Of a DNA stretch of 64,000 nt, positions 47,255 to 59,104 are shown one piece after another. The stretch comes from Deroplatys truncata. Taxonomy: Eukaryota > Arthropoda > Insecta > Mantodea > Mantidae. Under the pieces are notes generated by a model. It worked only from the letters and a program-made list of their open reading frames with translations, searched no databases and was not told the origin of the DNA. The first letter of the stretch is position 1. Each line of letters opens with the position of its first letter. Location: positions 260,967,816 through 261,031,815 of the forward strand of contig CM060975.1 of the NCBI GenBank assembly GCA_030765065.1, in the 5' to 3' direction. Both the position numbers and the translations under genes were made by a program.

Positions 47255-47725
47255 AGTCGTCCTCCGTAGACTATTGGTACCATGTTAGCCTCTAGTTTCC
47301 GAGGTCGTGTTTTTTTTTTTTTTTTTTAAAGTTCCCTTGTTGTACCCAGTTTATGCTACTGTGTTTTACTGTTTTCATACCGCTTATTTCCGCAACACAC
47401 ATACACACAAACACCCATGCCCGTGGCGGGACTCGAACCCGCGACCCTCAGCTTGGCGGAGCGCCGGAGCGACCACTCCAGCGACCACGGCTACGAGGGC
47501 CGGCAAGGGTTCAAACCCGACGGAGGACGATGGCTTTTTTGGGGGCGTAAAAATCCTTAGCATGGCTTTCTTCGGAAGGGAAGATTTACGGCACGTAAAA
47601 GGACCCCAAGCCTGATAGAGAGACCTCTGAGCAAAATTTCCGGTCTTTCACGGCCAGTATAGAATGGGTCGCTAAGGACCACAGAGTTGAAGAGCGTCCA
47701 TAAATAAAACTCGATTTAATTTTCT
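47255..47725 (+). mobile_element. tRNA-derived SINE, family S1, split by an antisense SINE
   Basis: The first part runs CAAGTCGTCCTCCGTAGACT to CTAGTTTCCGAGGTCGTG (about 47255-47309). The second part resumes at GGCAAGGGTTCAAACCCGAC (about 47502) and continues through TTACGGCACGTAAAAGGACC and CCTCTGAGCAAAATTTCCGG to GTCCATAAATAAAACTCG. The break falls between the head's anticodon-arm region and the B box. Confidence 0.7.
47310..47500 (-). mobile_element. Antisense tRNA-derived SINE inserted in the S1 SINE
   Basis: A T run at 47310-47327 is the reversed poly(A) tail. On the minus strand the head reads GTAGCCGTGGTCGCTGGAGT, followed by CGCGGGTTCGAGTCCCGCC, a perfect B box, and then CACGGGCATGGGTGTTTGTG. 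The A box is approximate (AGTGGTCGCTCC). The insertion in the host SINE shows it is younger. The long open frames across this area are coincidental. Confidence 0.75.
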
Positions 47726-47849
47726 TATACCTTCAACGAAATGAAGGTTCACCTCGATTAACAAGAAGTGAGTATAAAAATAAGCTTGCTTCTGCATGAG
47801 TAGATGGTGAAAGACTGAGTAAAGAAAGTCATGTAAATGTGAGGCCGCA

Positions 47850-48030
47850 ACTTTACCTCATTGAAATCTACGCCGAGAGAAAAGATTGCTGCCTCAGTGT
47901 GCGGGGGTCGTATGTTTGAAGCCCGCGCGTACACAGTTAATCCAATCGATGACAGATACGTGACGGGAAGGTGATGGATGAAATAATTTTCTGCGGTATC
48001 TTTTCGTTGATCCCTCCGTTTGGACATGGC
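47850..48030 (+). repeat. tRNA-like SINE fragment (weak)
   Basis: GCTGCCTCAGTGTGCGGGGG and TCGTATGTTTGAAGCCCGCG resemble a degenerate tRNA 3' half, followed by AGATACGTGACGGGAAGGTG. No tail or second copy was found in this window, so the call is tentative. Confidence 0.3.
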
Positions 48031-48034
48031 TTCT

Positions 48035-49005
48035 TCTCCATTTCCCCGCCTTCTTTGTAATTAGAACTTTAAAAAATGTTTACCCTGGCTGCAAAGGTCT
48101 CAGTGGAGAAAGCAGGATCTTTGCTTACAGGATGGGTAAGCAGTAGCGGATATCTCGGCGTGTGTAGGAAACTTGGTAAAGTGATAATGCACAAATAATT
48201 AATGGAGCTAAAATGTATTTCACACAATTCATAGGCGCCACAGTTAAAGATATTGCTGATTGCGTTGAGCGAATATAGCTCACCGAATTTCTGTGTTGCG
48301 TGGTACACGTAAGTCACAACCATAAATTACGCGTGCTACTTTTATTACGTGATACTTCTGATTTATGTACAGAAATGTGTCTCGGCACCTTCGCGGGTTA
48401 TAATAAATTAAGCTTGAATACACTTCGGCACTTCTCTTAACATTTTCTGTGAAATATTCCTTTGTGACCTATACGTTTTGCGCGTGAACTTTATATCTCA
48501 GAGTGACGTGGTCCATGCGCGATCTACATTGTAAGTGTGTTTCTAACAAGGAGCTACTCCGTCTATATACACAAAAATACCCCACGTAATGTTACCCAAC
48601 TCATCCCTTATTGACTAAACTTTCACGCCGTTGCTTACGTGGGCTTATAATGCTGTCATTTTACTTAATCCTCTTTGGTTTATTTACAAAGTTACGTGGT
48701 ATTTTGCTCTATGTCATATGGTGGTCTTTCTCTCAAAATGTCATCACCTATACGTTTTGGGCTCGCACAAAGGAACAATAGAGATTTCCCTCTCGCCAAA
48801 ATAATACGAGTTACGGGTTCTTGCTGTTCTAAACTAGCATCTATAAGACTAAATGACACTTTTTAAGGCTTTCTAACACTACGAAACCCGGAACATTTTA
48901 ACACAGACGAATGTTATGCATATAAATAATGCAATTGTGGCTGTTCCTGAAAATTTAAATAGCACACATATCCAGCGTGCACCATTTAAGTTCAGACTGT
49001 ACAAA
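48035..49005. other. No gene or repeat recognised
   Basis: Nothing assignable on either strand. Confidence 0.35.
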
Positions 49006-49007
49006 AT

Positions 49008-49585
49008 CTCCAAAACTAAGCGTTGTAGAAACAAATGTTTTGAATAAAAGTTGTTTGGTATTACGGGGGAAAATAACTGCCATTAGTCGTGTTTTATTTG
49101 GAGGACGTTATGATGATAATTTTACCGTCAATTTGATTTTTTTAAATGGGAAGCTACATTTTGTATGTTGTTTTCTCATTAGAAAATAGTTTATAAAAAG
49201 CTGTTTATTTTTTAATAGGAATAAGGAAACAAAAAATGTTAGTTCCAAATTACGAGACGTAACTTGACCCTCAAATGATTATCCATGGATGGTCCAACCA
49301 TTCATTGCGCTCTTCATACACAGCCATTCAGAGTTTTCATTGTTATTTACATTGGTTTAAGAACAATTTCACAGTCTTCTACACAAATGTTGCTTAACTT
49401 TTATGAGGAGTGAGAAAACAAAATAAAAAAGTTGGGTTCCCATTTAAGAATATTAAATATACATATTAAATTTACCCTGAAATTACCATCACAACGTCCT
49501 CCAAGTAAAACACGACTAATGGCATTTACTTCCCCCCATAAATTCAAGCAACTTCTATTGAAGACATTTCTTTCTACAAGCATTC
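49008..49585. mobile_element. Fold-back element with ~180-bp inverted arms
   Basis: The left arm (about 49008-49200) and right arm (about 49400-49585) are inverted repeats. Left GTTTTATTTGGAGGACGTTA pairs with right AACGTCCTCCAAGTAAAACAC, and left GTTGTAGAAACAAATGTTTTG with right AAGACATTTCTTTCTACAAG. The ~200-nt centre is single copy, including CCATGGATGGTCCAACCATT and CTTCATACACAGCCATTCAG. There is no transposase. A second copy of the centre plus one arm is at 61250-61666 in opposite orientation. Confidence 0.75.
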
Positions 49586-49589
49586 TTTC

Positions 49590-50845
49590 TATTAAATCTA
49601 CTCTCTTTACCTGGTACTGGACACTATCTGGATATGTTGTATGGAAACGAATAAGGCGTCGTTCATGTTGCCGCTCTTAGATTTGCTTTGCGAAATTAGC
49701 ATTGCTGTAGGCTTCTACAAACGGTTAGGCATATTTGTAAATTCAATATTCGTATGTCTTCTTTTTGGCCGTCCTGGATTTCTCTTCCCTTCAGGGGTGT
49801 TGTCCCTTACTATTCCTGCAGTTCTTTCCTCCCGACATTCTCCATTCATTCCATTTTATTCCTGCTTGCAACCGTTAACTAACTTCAATTGTTTATTATT
49901 TCCATGGTAGAAACATAGCTGAAACATAAATGCCCCCATAATGTGAGTGATAAGCTGTCTTTTATACTGAAAACAAAACATTTTCGGACAGTATTTTCAC
50001 GTCCTTTATCTCATCATAAAATTGGGAATAGTTACTATGATATACTTTGTGCAATACGATAGTACATGCGTTCTGAGCTGCAAATGTATGAATTAGTAGA
50101 ACTAATACAACGCATTAAATATTATCAATAATAATGTATTTTCTTATCTAAATAGATTGATTAATTAAAGAGGCAGATAGCGTCGAGGGTAGGTTCTGAA
50201 GACTGCTGTTAGCACCTTATGCACCTGACTGTGCCAAACGTTTTAGGTAATGGGTGGAGAAGGTAATACGAGCACGGGCCAAAAGTTCATTACAAAAACA
50301 TATGTATTTTATGCTGATAAACTCTTTTGTGGTGTGAGGTTAAAACACAACATTTATTTTCCCTTTATATGAGAGTGTTGAAGCATATTTATGTGTTCAA
50401 AACATGGAGCGGTGCTATGATAAATTGAGTCCGCTCAGTTGTATAAATGCGAAAGCAGAAATATGCAAAAGCACCGACGTACTTACGAGCGATTACTTCC
50501 GACAATTTGTAAAACGCGTGCAGAATCACTCATGTTGAACAAGAGAGAAAACGTGGCTCAGCTGTCTTCACCCCCCTTTCCCCACAATTAATCAGTTGTC
50601 ACCGTTTCGCGTTCCTATGCAAAAAAGGAAAGGCGGAGTTTCCTGAAAGTGAATTAACTGCGGCCTCTACAATTTGCTGTATACCGCCAAAGTGGTTGTA
50701 ATATCCGTAGAGTGGTTGACGGAGCATGAAGAAGAGCTGCCTATGTCCAACATGGTCATATTGACCTCTGTGCACAGTTACTTGTAGAATCTTCAATCTT
50801 ATCTGAAACAAGCAGTCCCTTTACTAAACAGTCTTATTATTATAC
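49590..50845. other. No gene recognised
   Basis: The + frame at 49641-49910 is hydrophobic but shows no start context, splice sites or family features. Confidence 0.35.
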
Positions 50846-50849
50846 AGGA

Positions 50850-51210
50850 TGGAATGGTATAGGCCAAACAACAGAGGGGGACAACTCGCGCACCGCAACC
50901 TACACGAGATGTATTCAGATACCATTACCCACGAGGAAGGGATGAAATGAAGGAACCACAGGAGGGTACAGACCGCAGGCAGACAGGCCACAGAGACGCA
51001 TGGAAGTCGCTAACAGTAACAAGCTTGAGGATCTGTCCCCCAATACTGGGCTGCGCAGAGGACGATAAACGACCCGTTCAATCAAGAAGCTCTCTAGTGT
51101 CCACCAGGAATACTCTTTCCTCTGAGCAAGCATCGGCATCATTTGTTCTGCGTTGCCCTGCGCCACCAAACCTAAAGGCACAAAATAAAAATAAAATGAA
51201 ATAAAATGTG
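50850..51210 (-). mobile_element. SINE-like repeat, family S4, tail half
   Basis: GCGCACCGCAACCTACACGA, GAAGGAACCACAGGAGGGTA and the block around GTTCAATCAAGAAGC match the first ~330 nt of the copy at 56920. AAATAAAAATAAAATGAAAT lies where the head region should begin. The head itself is missing or displaced to 52950-53205. Confidence 0.55.
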
Positions 51211-51340
51211 CAATACGACGTCCTGTCATCTAGTTCTCTATACCAGGAAGTATATTGCAAGCTTTGTAATTTATTTACCATATTAAATTTTTATCATACA
51301 TGATTATTTTATAGATATAACTTGTATACATTCATTCACT

Positions 51341-51676
51341 GTTTATCCTCATCTTATGTAGGGCTTACATCCCCCAGGACTTACAGGCGGGTGCCTGGGG
51401 TCAGAGGCCCTTCGAGGAGCAGACACTCTTATGGAGCAGACAGAATGTCCAGGATGGGTGATCAGCCCGATGCCCGGTATGGGATGAAGGAAGTAGATGA
51501 AACGAAATGAAAGGTGATAATGGAATGAATGGCGGGGGAAACCGGAGAACCCGGAGCAAACCCGCCCAGACGCCGTTTTGTCCACCACAAATCCCACATG
51601 CGGGTCCCTGGGATTGAACCCGGGCCGCCTCTGTGAGAGGCGAGCGGTATAATCACTTGGCCACGGCGCCGCCTAA
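51341..51676 (-). mobile_element. tRNA-derived SINE, family S3
   Basis: On the minus strand the head starts with GGCGGCGCCGTGGCCAAGTG (A box), then CTCGCCTCTCACAGAGGCGG and CCCGGGTTCAATCCCAGGGA (B box). This is a good tRNA-like fold of about 75 nt. The body contains GCGGGTTTGCTCCGGGTTCT and CCATACCGGGCATCGGGCTG. The far end is CTACATAAGATGAGGATAAA. Confidence 0.75.
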
Positions 51677-51679
51677 TAC

Positions 51680-52945
51680 TAATAACTAAGATAAGTGAAA
51701 AAAGATTTAGAAAAATAAAATAAATAGAATAACGTAAAATAAAAAACTACAATAAAAAAATATATATAACCGTAAAATAATAATTCCCACTTGCACTTAG
51801 TTACTATTAGTTACTGAAACCGAGTAACATAAATAACTGATAGCCATTTTTAACCCAAGTGACTATTTTCAAAATCAACAAAAACTAACAACCTACACTA
51901 CTGGTATCCAGCAGAATCTGCACTTGCAGCCAGCACAGTTAGTTTGTGTGTGTTTTCTGTATTCATTATAATAACTTATAATTAAAATCAATAATCATAG
52001 CCCCAATTATTTACTCCAATATCCTTTGACCCTTATCTCAAATATATAGTTCAGAAAATCCATTATATAAATTCAATCCTTTAATTACTTAACAATATAT
52101 TCGCTATATTAATTACAATTATATATGCACAGTAGTACTTCAATCTCTTATTTAAAGCTGTAAATACAAATTTTAATTCTTCTTCCCATTCTTAACTCCT
52201 TCTGTTTTATTCCATAACAATCATTTTCTTAATTCTATATTTATACATTAAATATGCCTTTCATTACATAATTCATATCACCCTTTTCTCTTTTTAATCA
52301 CTTCACTTAATCGCCTATTTATTTATTTAACTAACACACGTGATTTTTGTTTAATTAATACACCTTCACTTTCCACTTATTACCATTAATTCCTCATTCA
52401 CTTTCTCCAACAACACATGTTTTAATAATTATAGCACTTTTACATCCTTATTGTGCTATATACGCCAATCACAGTTCCGTTTTCTTTTTAACGCTATCCA
52501 ACACTTCACTAACACTTCCTCGTCAATCCCCTCCCCACCGGCGGATGCTATTCTACCTCCAAATGCCCAAAATCCTCCATTTCTTGCATTTTACTCCTCT
52601 TTTGCTTCCCTCTTCTACACTACTCTACACCGGTACCTTTTTCTGCACCTCCCTCTGCCCCGCACCATCTTCCGTCATTCTCTAATCTCCGATTATGTTC
52701 AACATAAATTTCTTATTCCCTATTCTCATTCCATTTATTATCTTTCTAATAAAATATAGTAATATCTCCGTATGTTTCAGTAGTTTTAATTTTCAATCTC
52801 TCCTTCCTCTTCATCTGGTATTATTTGTCGTGTATTATAGTTATCCATCGGTGTATCAGTTATTAGATTTAAGGATAAATAGTTTGAATTCTTTCGGATA
52901 ATCTTAATTCTTGGTTACCTTCCTGTGCAAGAGTTATTATTCCCA
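51680..52945. other. Unassigned, strongly AT-rich and pyrimidine-biased on the + strand
   Basis: From about 52150 to 52800 the + strand is dominated by T and C, which keeps several frames open. No exon is recognised. Confidence 0.4.
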
Positions 52946-52949
52946 CTTG

Positions 52950-53205
52950 TTAAATTCTCTCTTCCCAGGCAAGGAAGCCTGGTGAAGTCTACCTAGAAGT
53001 ACATCTGAAATATGAGAATTAAACAGAATGAAAACGAAATGATGGAAAGGAAATCGTATTAGATGAGTAATCACACCAGCAATCGCTTTCCGACCAGGGT
53101 AAACGACGAAAAACCAAGTTCAGAGTGGGCAGTCGACGGAAATCGAACCCGAGACCATCGGAATGCAAGCCTCACAGTTACCGCGGAGCCAGCTCGCTCT
53201 GTGTA
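52950..53205 (-). mobile_element. tRNA-derived SINE, family S4, head half
   Basis: On the minus strand the head reads AGCGAGCTGGCTCCGCGGTA, then GTGAGGCTTGCATTCCGATG and CTCGGGTTCGATTTCCGTCG (B box). The body includes TCGTCGTTTACCCTGGTCGG. It matches the right part of the copy at 56920-57405. Confidence 0.65.
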
Positions 53206-53934
53206 TGGAATAGTATTTGTGTATTTGAAGTCCAGCTCAGACAAGGATAGTAAATCTGAGTTTGCCTTTCCCTCAAAAAAGAAATCTGCTAATGCAGTAT
53301 CCGGCAAAAACAAAAGATAATGAAGTTTTAGTTAATGACGTTCAAAATGTATGCCATCACGGGTTACACATTATTCATAAGCTTTGTGAAGATAACTGAA
53401 CGTCTTAATGAGAAGGCTACTGTAAAATAAAAAAATAAAAATCGTTTCATGTAGTTGGGGAGTATCTGTAAAAAACAAGTTGCCATCAAGGTGTTATGGT
53501 ATTCGTTCTGAAAACCATATTATGTTGCAAAAGAAATCTGGATCTTCATACGTCATAGAAAACATTTGGTTACAACCTGCAATTGGGCTGGCTCTTCTTG
53601 GTAGACGCTAAGGACTCGAATCCAGGATGCAAACCTTTCCAGATCTTTAAACATTTGCAGAACAGACCTATCGTTGAAAGCAAGTTCCAGTTACGTTCGT
53701 CCTAGACTACCCCTTGGGTCCTCTTTTTAACACCTGTTGGAGAAGTAGTTCCTGATTCTCGTTTGTACTGACAGTTCTTGGGGACCTGCTGTTCGCTTTT
53801 GTTGACATAGGGCTGATCCTGTATTATGGAACTTGCCAACGACGGCTAACATTATTTAATTATTTTGATGCTTCCTTATTAAATTTTTCCTCGTACTGTT
53901 GTTTAAAGTGAAAGAAGCTCGGTCCAATCTGACC

Positions 53935-54400
53935 TACTCCATGTGACAAGAAACAATGTTGTACAATAAATGCCTCTTCTGTTGTGAGAACATAAAACTG
54001 AATTGACAACCTGTCAAACGAATGCTTTGTATAACCTTGTACAACTGGTAAATGTTAAACGATAGACGAAAGCGTACTAGACATAAATTATAGATCTCTT
54101 TAAAGTACATAATGTATTTCAAATAACTTTTTTGTGACATCGGCCATTTCTGAGATATCCGATATTCATGGTACAAATTGTTCAATACTTAGCCATTCTT
54201 TTCAATTCCTGTCGATTTTCAGTTCTTTCTCTCGATGTCATTGAAAGAGTATGGAATTTTAAGGCCAGCTTATAGCGTCCAGTTCCAAAACGTTGATTAT
54301 TGCTATTCTCTTTCTGTTTATAACGAAATGTGTAATGCAGATATTTCCGGGAAGGTTTATCTGGATTAAAATGAACTAATTAGGAAAATAAGCTTTCATA
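53935..54400 (-). repeat. Dispersed ~0.8 kb repeat family, partial copy E (5' half)
   Basis: This copy covers only the left half of the family in reverse orientation. TTGTTCAATACTTAGCCATTC and TCTGAGATATCCGATATTCAT match copy F closely, with TTTCCGGGAAGGTTTATCTG near the end. The right half is missing. Confidence 0.65.
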
Positions 54401-54689
54401 AGATTATTTTGTATAATCGCCAATAGGATGGGACATACCACTGTTTCTCCGTACTTGATACCGATACTGATTTTTGAGCCCTTATACTCGATACTCACTT
54501 TATAAAAACTAAAGGCAACAGCTTGTTCTCTGAATCATGTTATTATCACTAGTTTTCTGTGTATAAACGCATGTAACCAATTTTGTATGCTAATTCCGAA
54601 ATTGTTCCTGTTCGACCTTCTCCAATTGGCAGCAATTATTTTATATTGATAATTCCACAGGTTATTTATCTCCTATTGATAGTCAAGGC

Positions 54690-54774
<85 letters not shown>
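54690..54774. repeat. (AAT)n microsatellite
   Basis: Around 28 pure AAT units, the longest microsatellite in the window. It creates the artificial asparagine-rich open frame here. Confidence 0.97.
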
Positions 54775-54775
<1 letters not shown>

Positions 54776-54779
54776 TCTT

Positions 54780-55320
54780 TGCTTCCCTTTTTATGTAACT
54801 ATATTTTGTGCTGTAAACGTTCCTTTAAAGTATTTTCTACCCATAGAAAAACAAATACTGGCAACTCTTTATTCTGCAATCTTAAAAATATAAACTAATA
54901 TATATTTTTCATGAAATAGAAAAAAACTAAAGGTTGTAAATATTTCCATGCGTTGTATTCTCTTACATATTTACTTCTGATTTGTTTCTGCTGGTTTCAC
55001 AGTTTCACGAGTATCTCTGCTCCTTCCATTGCTTTACATGCTTTCATTTAGACACAAGGGTCTATGTAATGTTGCATTGATTTACTCACAGGTAATGCAA
55101 TCAAGGTCCATCAAGAACTATAGCCCGTTGGGACACGTACGAGGCAATAACGCGAAGTCTCGACTCCTTCCATTCCTTATCTTGCATAAACTTAAAACGT
55201 AACGTCTTCAGTAATGCAAAACTTAAACATTTGAAAGTATCGAGTGCTATTCTCAAACTATTAGCTGTGCTTCGATACCACGGAGTATCGAGGTATCGAG
55301 ATTCCATTTCTACTCATTAA
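54780..55320. other. No gene or repeat recognised
   Basis: AT-rich, nothing assignable. Confidence 0.4.
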
Positions 55321-55324
55321 TGAA

Positions 55325-55495
55325 GCGACAGAAGGTAGAGAAAGTAATGTGAATGTAACACATTAGATTTTTTTCCAAACAACACTCTTCGTTTTTTAAT
55401 TCAGGGAAATTCAAAGTATGTATTTCTGGTAAAATCTGTATCTTTTTATTGAATGGCTTACATTCTTCATCTTAACTAATCGGTAGAGTAAGCAA
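55325..55495. repeat. Dispersed ~0.8 kb repeat family, end fragments
   Basis: GGTAGAGAAAGTAATGTGAA followed by TGTAACACATTAGATTTTTT (55332-55371) is the reverse complement of the family start. The next ~115 nt, including AATTCAGGGAAATTCAAAGTA, TCTTTTTATTGAATGG and TCGGTAGAGTAAG, resembles the family's right end in + orientation. The two ends therefore lie back to back. Confidence 0.4.
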
Positions 55496-55499
55496 ACTG

Positions 55500-56915
55500 C
55501 TTCAGGTCGCTTTTCTGACGTCTTGAACTATAATAGCTAAGATTGGCTTAAATGATGTCTCATCGGTAAGATGAAGAGACTTCTCTGGCAATACCAGTCC
55601 AAAACTATCTTACGAATCTAGATCAGGATGAAAAACAACCTTTAGTGATGTGTTCTCTGCTATGGTGTAAGTACAGCAAGTAAAAGGAAGAACTGCCTTA
55701 CCGAGTCCAACACAAGCCAAGATATCTTAACACTGCTCTATCCGCTACGATGTACTTGTAGAATCCTGCCATTGCTTTTTGATAGCAGTATGCTTTACGA
55801 AGTGAAATACTGCTCGGATTATTTTATTCTGATGATGCAAATCACGCTAAGAAAACCTGGAACAGAATATGCATTAGCAAGTAATACCTGAAAAGCAACT
55901 AAATTCTATGTAGCATCCTTAGCAGTGCTGCTTTTTTCTATATTATCCAGTTGCTTAAATAGTAAGCATTTTGAGCCCCTCATTTACATGACATCAATGG
56001 AACAGTTTCTCAGTTTTCAGGTTATGATTACATACACTTGTGAATAATAATTTCTTTTGTTATTGCATTATTGCGTAATAACATTTCCAATTCAGTGCAT
56101 ATAGGTATATCCACGTTGTGTTTTGAATAGAACAATTTAATTAAGCTTAATGTTTCATATTTCCCAAACGAATATCATGTGTTGTTAACGATATTTGTCA
56201 GTCGTTACAGTCGTTTGTTATGGAAACACTTGTTAAAAAAGTTGCAAACTATGACAGCCAGTGATTGTGTCATTGTATGTTACGATTTGTACCTCATCGC
56301 ATGAAATTATTAGTGTGCATCGTTATTATATTATATAAATGTCATATACTATCTGGAAACGGGAGGCATATTTGAATTTTCAATTATTTTGCGCATTACG
56401 TACTCCCTATAACAAACCCACGTGTTTGCTGACGCCATACGTGTAGAAATTTTACATCCTGGCCTGTGTATTCGATGCTAAAGCAGCACATTTATATAAG
56501 GTAATGGATGGCATATCAGCATAGTATCCAGAGGTGCCGAGTTCCAAACTCCTCTGCGGTGAATTGACTGGTAGATTTTCTTTGGAAATTTTGTTCCCTA
56601 AAAAACAATATCGAGTAACACTTAGCACTGTGGACTCCGGACTCACTTTGAAAACTCGTTAATCTTCATCATATCATTTTGTCTTAAGTGTAAAGGAACA
56701 ATAAGCTTCCGAAATAAGAAGTCGCATAAAGCGAAGCTCCAAAATACAGCATCTTTCAAATATCACTTAAAACTTACAGCGTAATAGGTACATCCCGTAA
56801 CATTCATGTTAGAAAACAATACACCGTCCTATTGAGAAGTTAATGCCTTCCTTTTTAGTTTTCTAATTTTGTTTTCGTGTACTTGTATACCAATTTAATT
56901 ATAACATAGGGTATA
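55500..56915. other. No gene or repeat recognised
   Basis: AT-rich, short frames only. Confidence 0.4.
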
Positions 56916-56919
56916 AGGT

Positions 56920-57405
56920 ACACAAGGAGCGGGACACCTCGCGCACTAAAGTCTACGTGAGACCTATTGTAGCTACCACCCCTTAGGAGGAAGGGAGGAA
57001 GTGAAGGAACCACAGAAGGTTACAGGTCACAAATTAGCGAGGAAGTTCCTAACAGTTCCCGGCTGGAAGGCCAGTGCCATTACAGTTGCTATCCAGAGAG
57101 GGCTTGAATGACGCGTCCAACCAGGCATTCTTAGATTTCACAGAAAATCTTTTCTTTGGAGCATGCTTTCCGCAATCTGTCCGACACCGCTATATACAAC
57201 GAAAGCTAAAAGCACACCTGAAACACTAGAAAGAAACGAAAGGAAAATAATATCGTAATAGATGAGAAACCAAATCCGCTTTCGCCTACCGACCAGCGAA
57301 AACCATAAAAAAAACCAAGATTAGTGTAGGCATCAATAGAAACTGAACCTGACAACTGCCGAATGCAAGCCTTACACGTTACCGCGCCGCCAACTCGCTT
57401 GGTGT
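56920..57405 (-). mobile_element. tRNA-derived SINE, family S4, near-complete copy
   Basis: On the minus strand the head reads AGCGAGTTGGCGGCGCGGTA, then GTAAGGCTTGCATTCGGCAG and TCAGGTTCAGTTTCTATTG (decayed B box). The body passes through CGCTGGTCGGTAGGCGAAAG and ends near CTCACGTAGACTTTAGTGCG. This copy links the partial copies at 50850 and 52950 into one ~490-nt family. Confidence 0.65.
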
Positions 57406-57409
57406 AATT

Positions 57410-59100
57410 ATAACGTAACTTAGAATTAAAACAGATATTTAGAACAGGTTCTCAAAAATAGCTTAATTGTAACACGACTTTAAGGTGATTTCATAAAGTA
57501 TTTGTCCCCATCTAGCAGCAAAATTGACGGAGATAAAATTATAAGTTTATATATACAGCGAATAACATTACCCTTTACAGATTTTCAATTTATCAGTTAC
57601 TACTACTCTGAACATTTGACCGATTTTTAAAGCTTTTCGTGTCTGGCTTATACAAATTTATCTTACAATCGTTAAGCAGGCAGTACTTCATAATGACGCT
57701 GATATATTATTTAAACTGGTGGAGAAATAAATATGTGAAGTAGTCAAACTGAGGGAGTAATAAGTAAAGATGTTGAGAATTTCTGACTTTACATTGTTTC
57801 CCTTCACCGCAATTTGCTCTACTCAGTGCATGTGAAGTAATTAAGAAAAAGCGCACAATAAAGTTGAATAATCGGTGCAATTTTTAAAAATAATAAAGCT
57901 AATTCAATGAAAATTCTTGAAAAACGCTAAAAGATAATCTGTAATGTCGATTGTTCTTTCTGGATATTAGAAATGAGAATTTCCTCTCTGTTAATTTAGC
58001 TGCTGCGGAGTTTTCGAAATCTTAAAACCGGTAAAAGACTAAACAGCGGAAGCTTCACCAGTGCTGATTGTTGATAATCGTTTCATGAGTGATTGATAAA
58101 CCGGTTGAAGACCACCAAGCTTTCAGCCATAATGAATCGGACCTTCTTCAGGGCCTAATTGTCAAAGATGCTACTCAGCCAATCCCCAATGAAACGATTA
58201 TAAAAGTAAAAAGTTGTGCGAAACTATAGTGTTTCCTGTGTAGGTGGCTTGAGTGCATAAATATGAGACAAAACCTCTTTATAATTTTGGGTTCGATAAC
58301 AATAGCCAGAAAAGCCCTGATCAGCCTTATCAATATTGCAGTAAATCACAAATATTTTTAAATACATTCTATATTTAAAATTGGCCCAAAATACGCATTG
58401 AATTGTTCACATGCATTACATTCATTTTGTGGAGACTTCTTGCTGAATTACTCAATGAATAATATCCAGTCATTCGTTCAGCTGAATTAATATTATACTA
58501 AGAGTTTTAAACAACACAATTTATATATAAGTTATGACTAATTTGAGTTCTTTGTTTTTGAAACACTTTGCATTTAGTTTCACGTGCTTTATTGGAATAT
58601 AACATATTTTCACTTGCAATTCACACTTCAATCATTTAAATTCACATTCATTTGTAGCACACATGCTAAGAACAATAAAATAGCATTCCCAAACTACAAT
58701 GACCATTCATCCACAGAAGTTGTAATTTGTTGCTTGAAATTCCGTTTTACATTCTGCCCCGGAATTTTAACCCTTCCTGAATTTCTAGTTATTTAGCCAA
58801 AATGCATTCAAATAGTATACCTAGGACAGATCTCACCGGATTATCATTGTAAATCAATTGTCCACTTGAAATTCCCAGCACCTTGTTCCGTTTTACTGCT
58901 GCTCTGAACGCTGCATTTGCCCTTGAAGAAAGCAAGTTGACTTTGTGCACTCGACGACCATCACGTGCTACGGCGAGTCACTTCATAATAATGGTTATAA
59001 CTTGAGGACCAAGTTTGCCGCTACTAGTTTGTTAGTTTAGTTGTTCAACAATAACTCGGCTGCACCGTACCTTGATGTTACTTGTCTGAGGTTGGATCTG
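57410..59100. other. Unassigned apart from the small TIR element at 58074-58201
   Basis: AT-rich, short frames only. Confidence 0.4.
58074..58201. repeat. Small TIR element, 128 bp, MITE-like
   Basis: ATAATCGTTTCATGAGTGATTG at the left matches CAATCCCCAATGAAACG plus ATTAT at the right as an inverted repeat: 13 perfect outer bases, a 4-base mismatch, then GATTG. No coding capacity. No clear target-site duplication. Confidence 0.5.
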
Positions 59101-59104
59101 CATG

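Noticed and set aside
47405-47480. Functional tRNA gene on the minus strand
   Set aside because: The B box is perfect, but the A box is approximate and the unit ends in a poly(A) tail, so it is a SINE.
47307-47615. 102-codon frame with an RGGTRTRDPQ-like translation
   Set aside because: It translates the antisense SINE and its host SINE. The protein-like appearance comes from the tRNA-derived GC-rich head.
49641-49910. Membrane protein exon
   Set aside because: Hydrophobic translation arises from T-rich DNA. There are no convincing splice sites and no family match.
50915-51281. Overlapping open frames on both strands
   Set aside because: They fall in the S4 SINE tail half.
51600-51676. Functional tRNA gene on the minus strand
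   Set aside because: A and B boxes are good, but the stems are imperfect and a SINE body follows directly, so it is a tRNA-derived SINE head.
53063-53320. 85- and 80-codon frames on opposite strands
   Set aside because: They are produced by the tRNA-like head of an S4 SINE.
54583-54798. Asparagine-rich open frame
   Set aside because: It translates the (AAT)n microsatellite.
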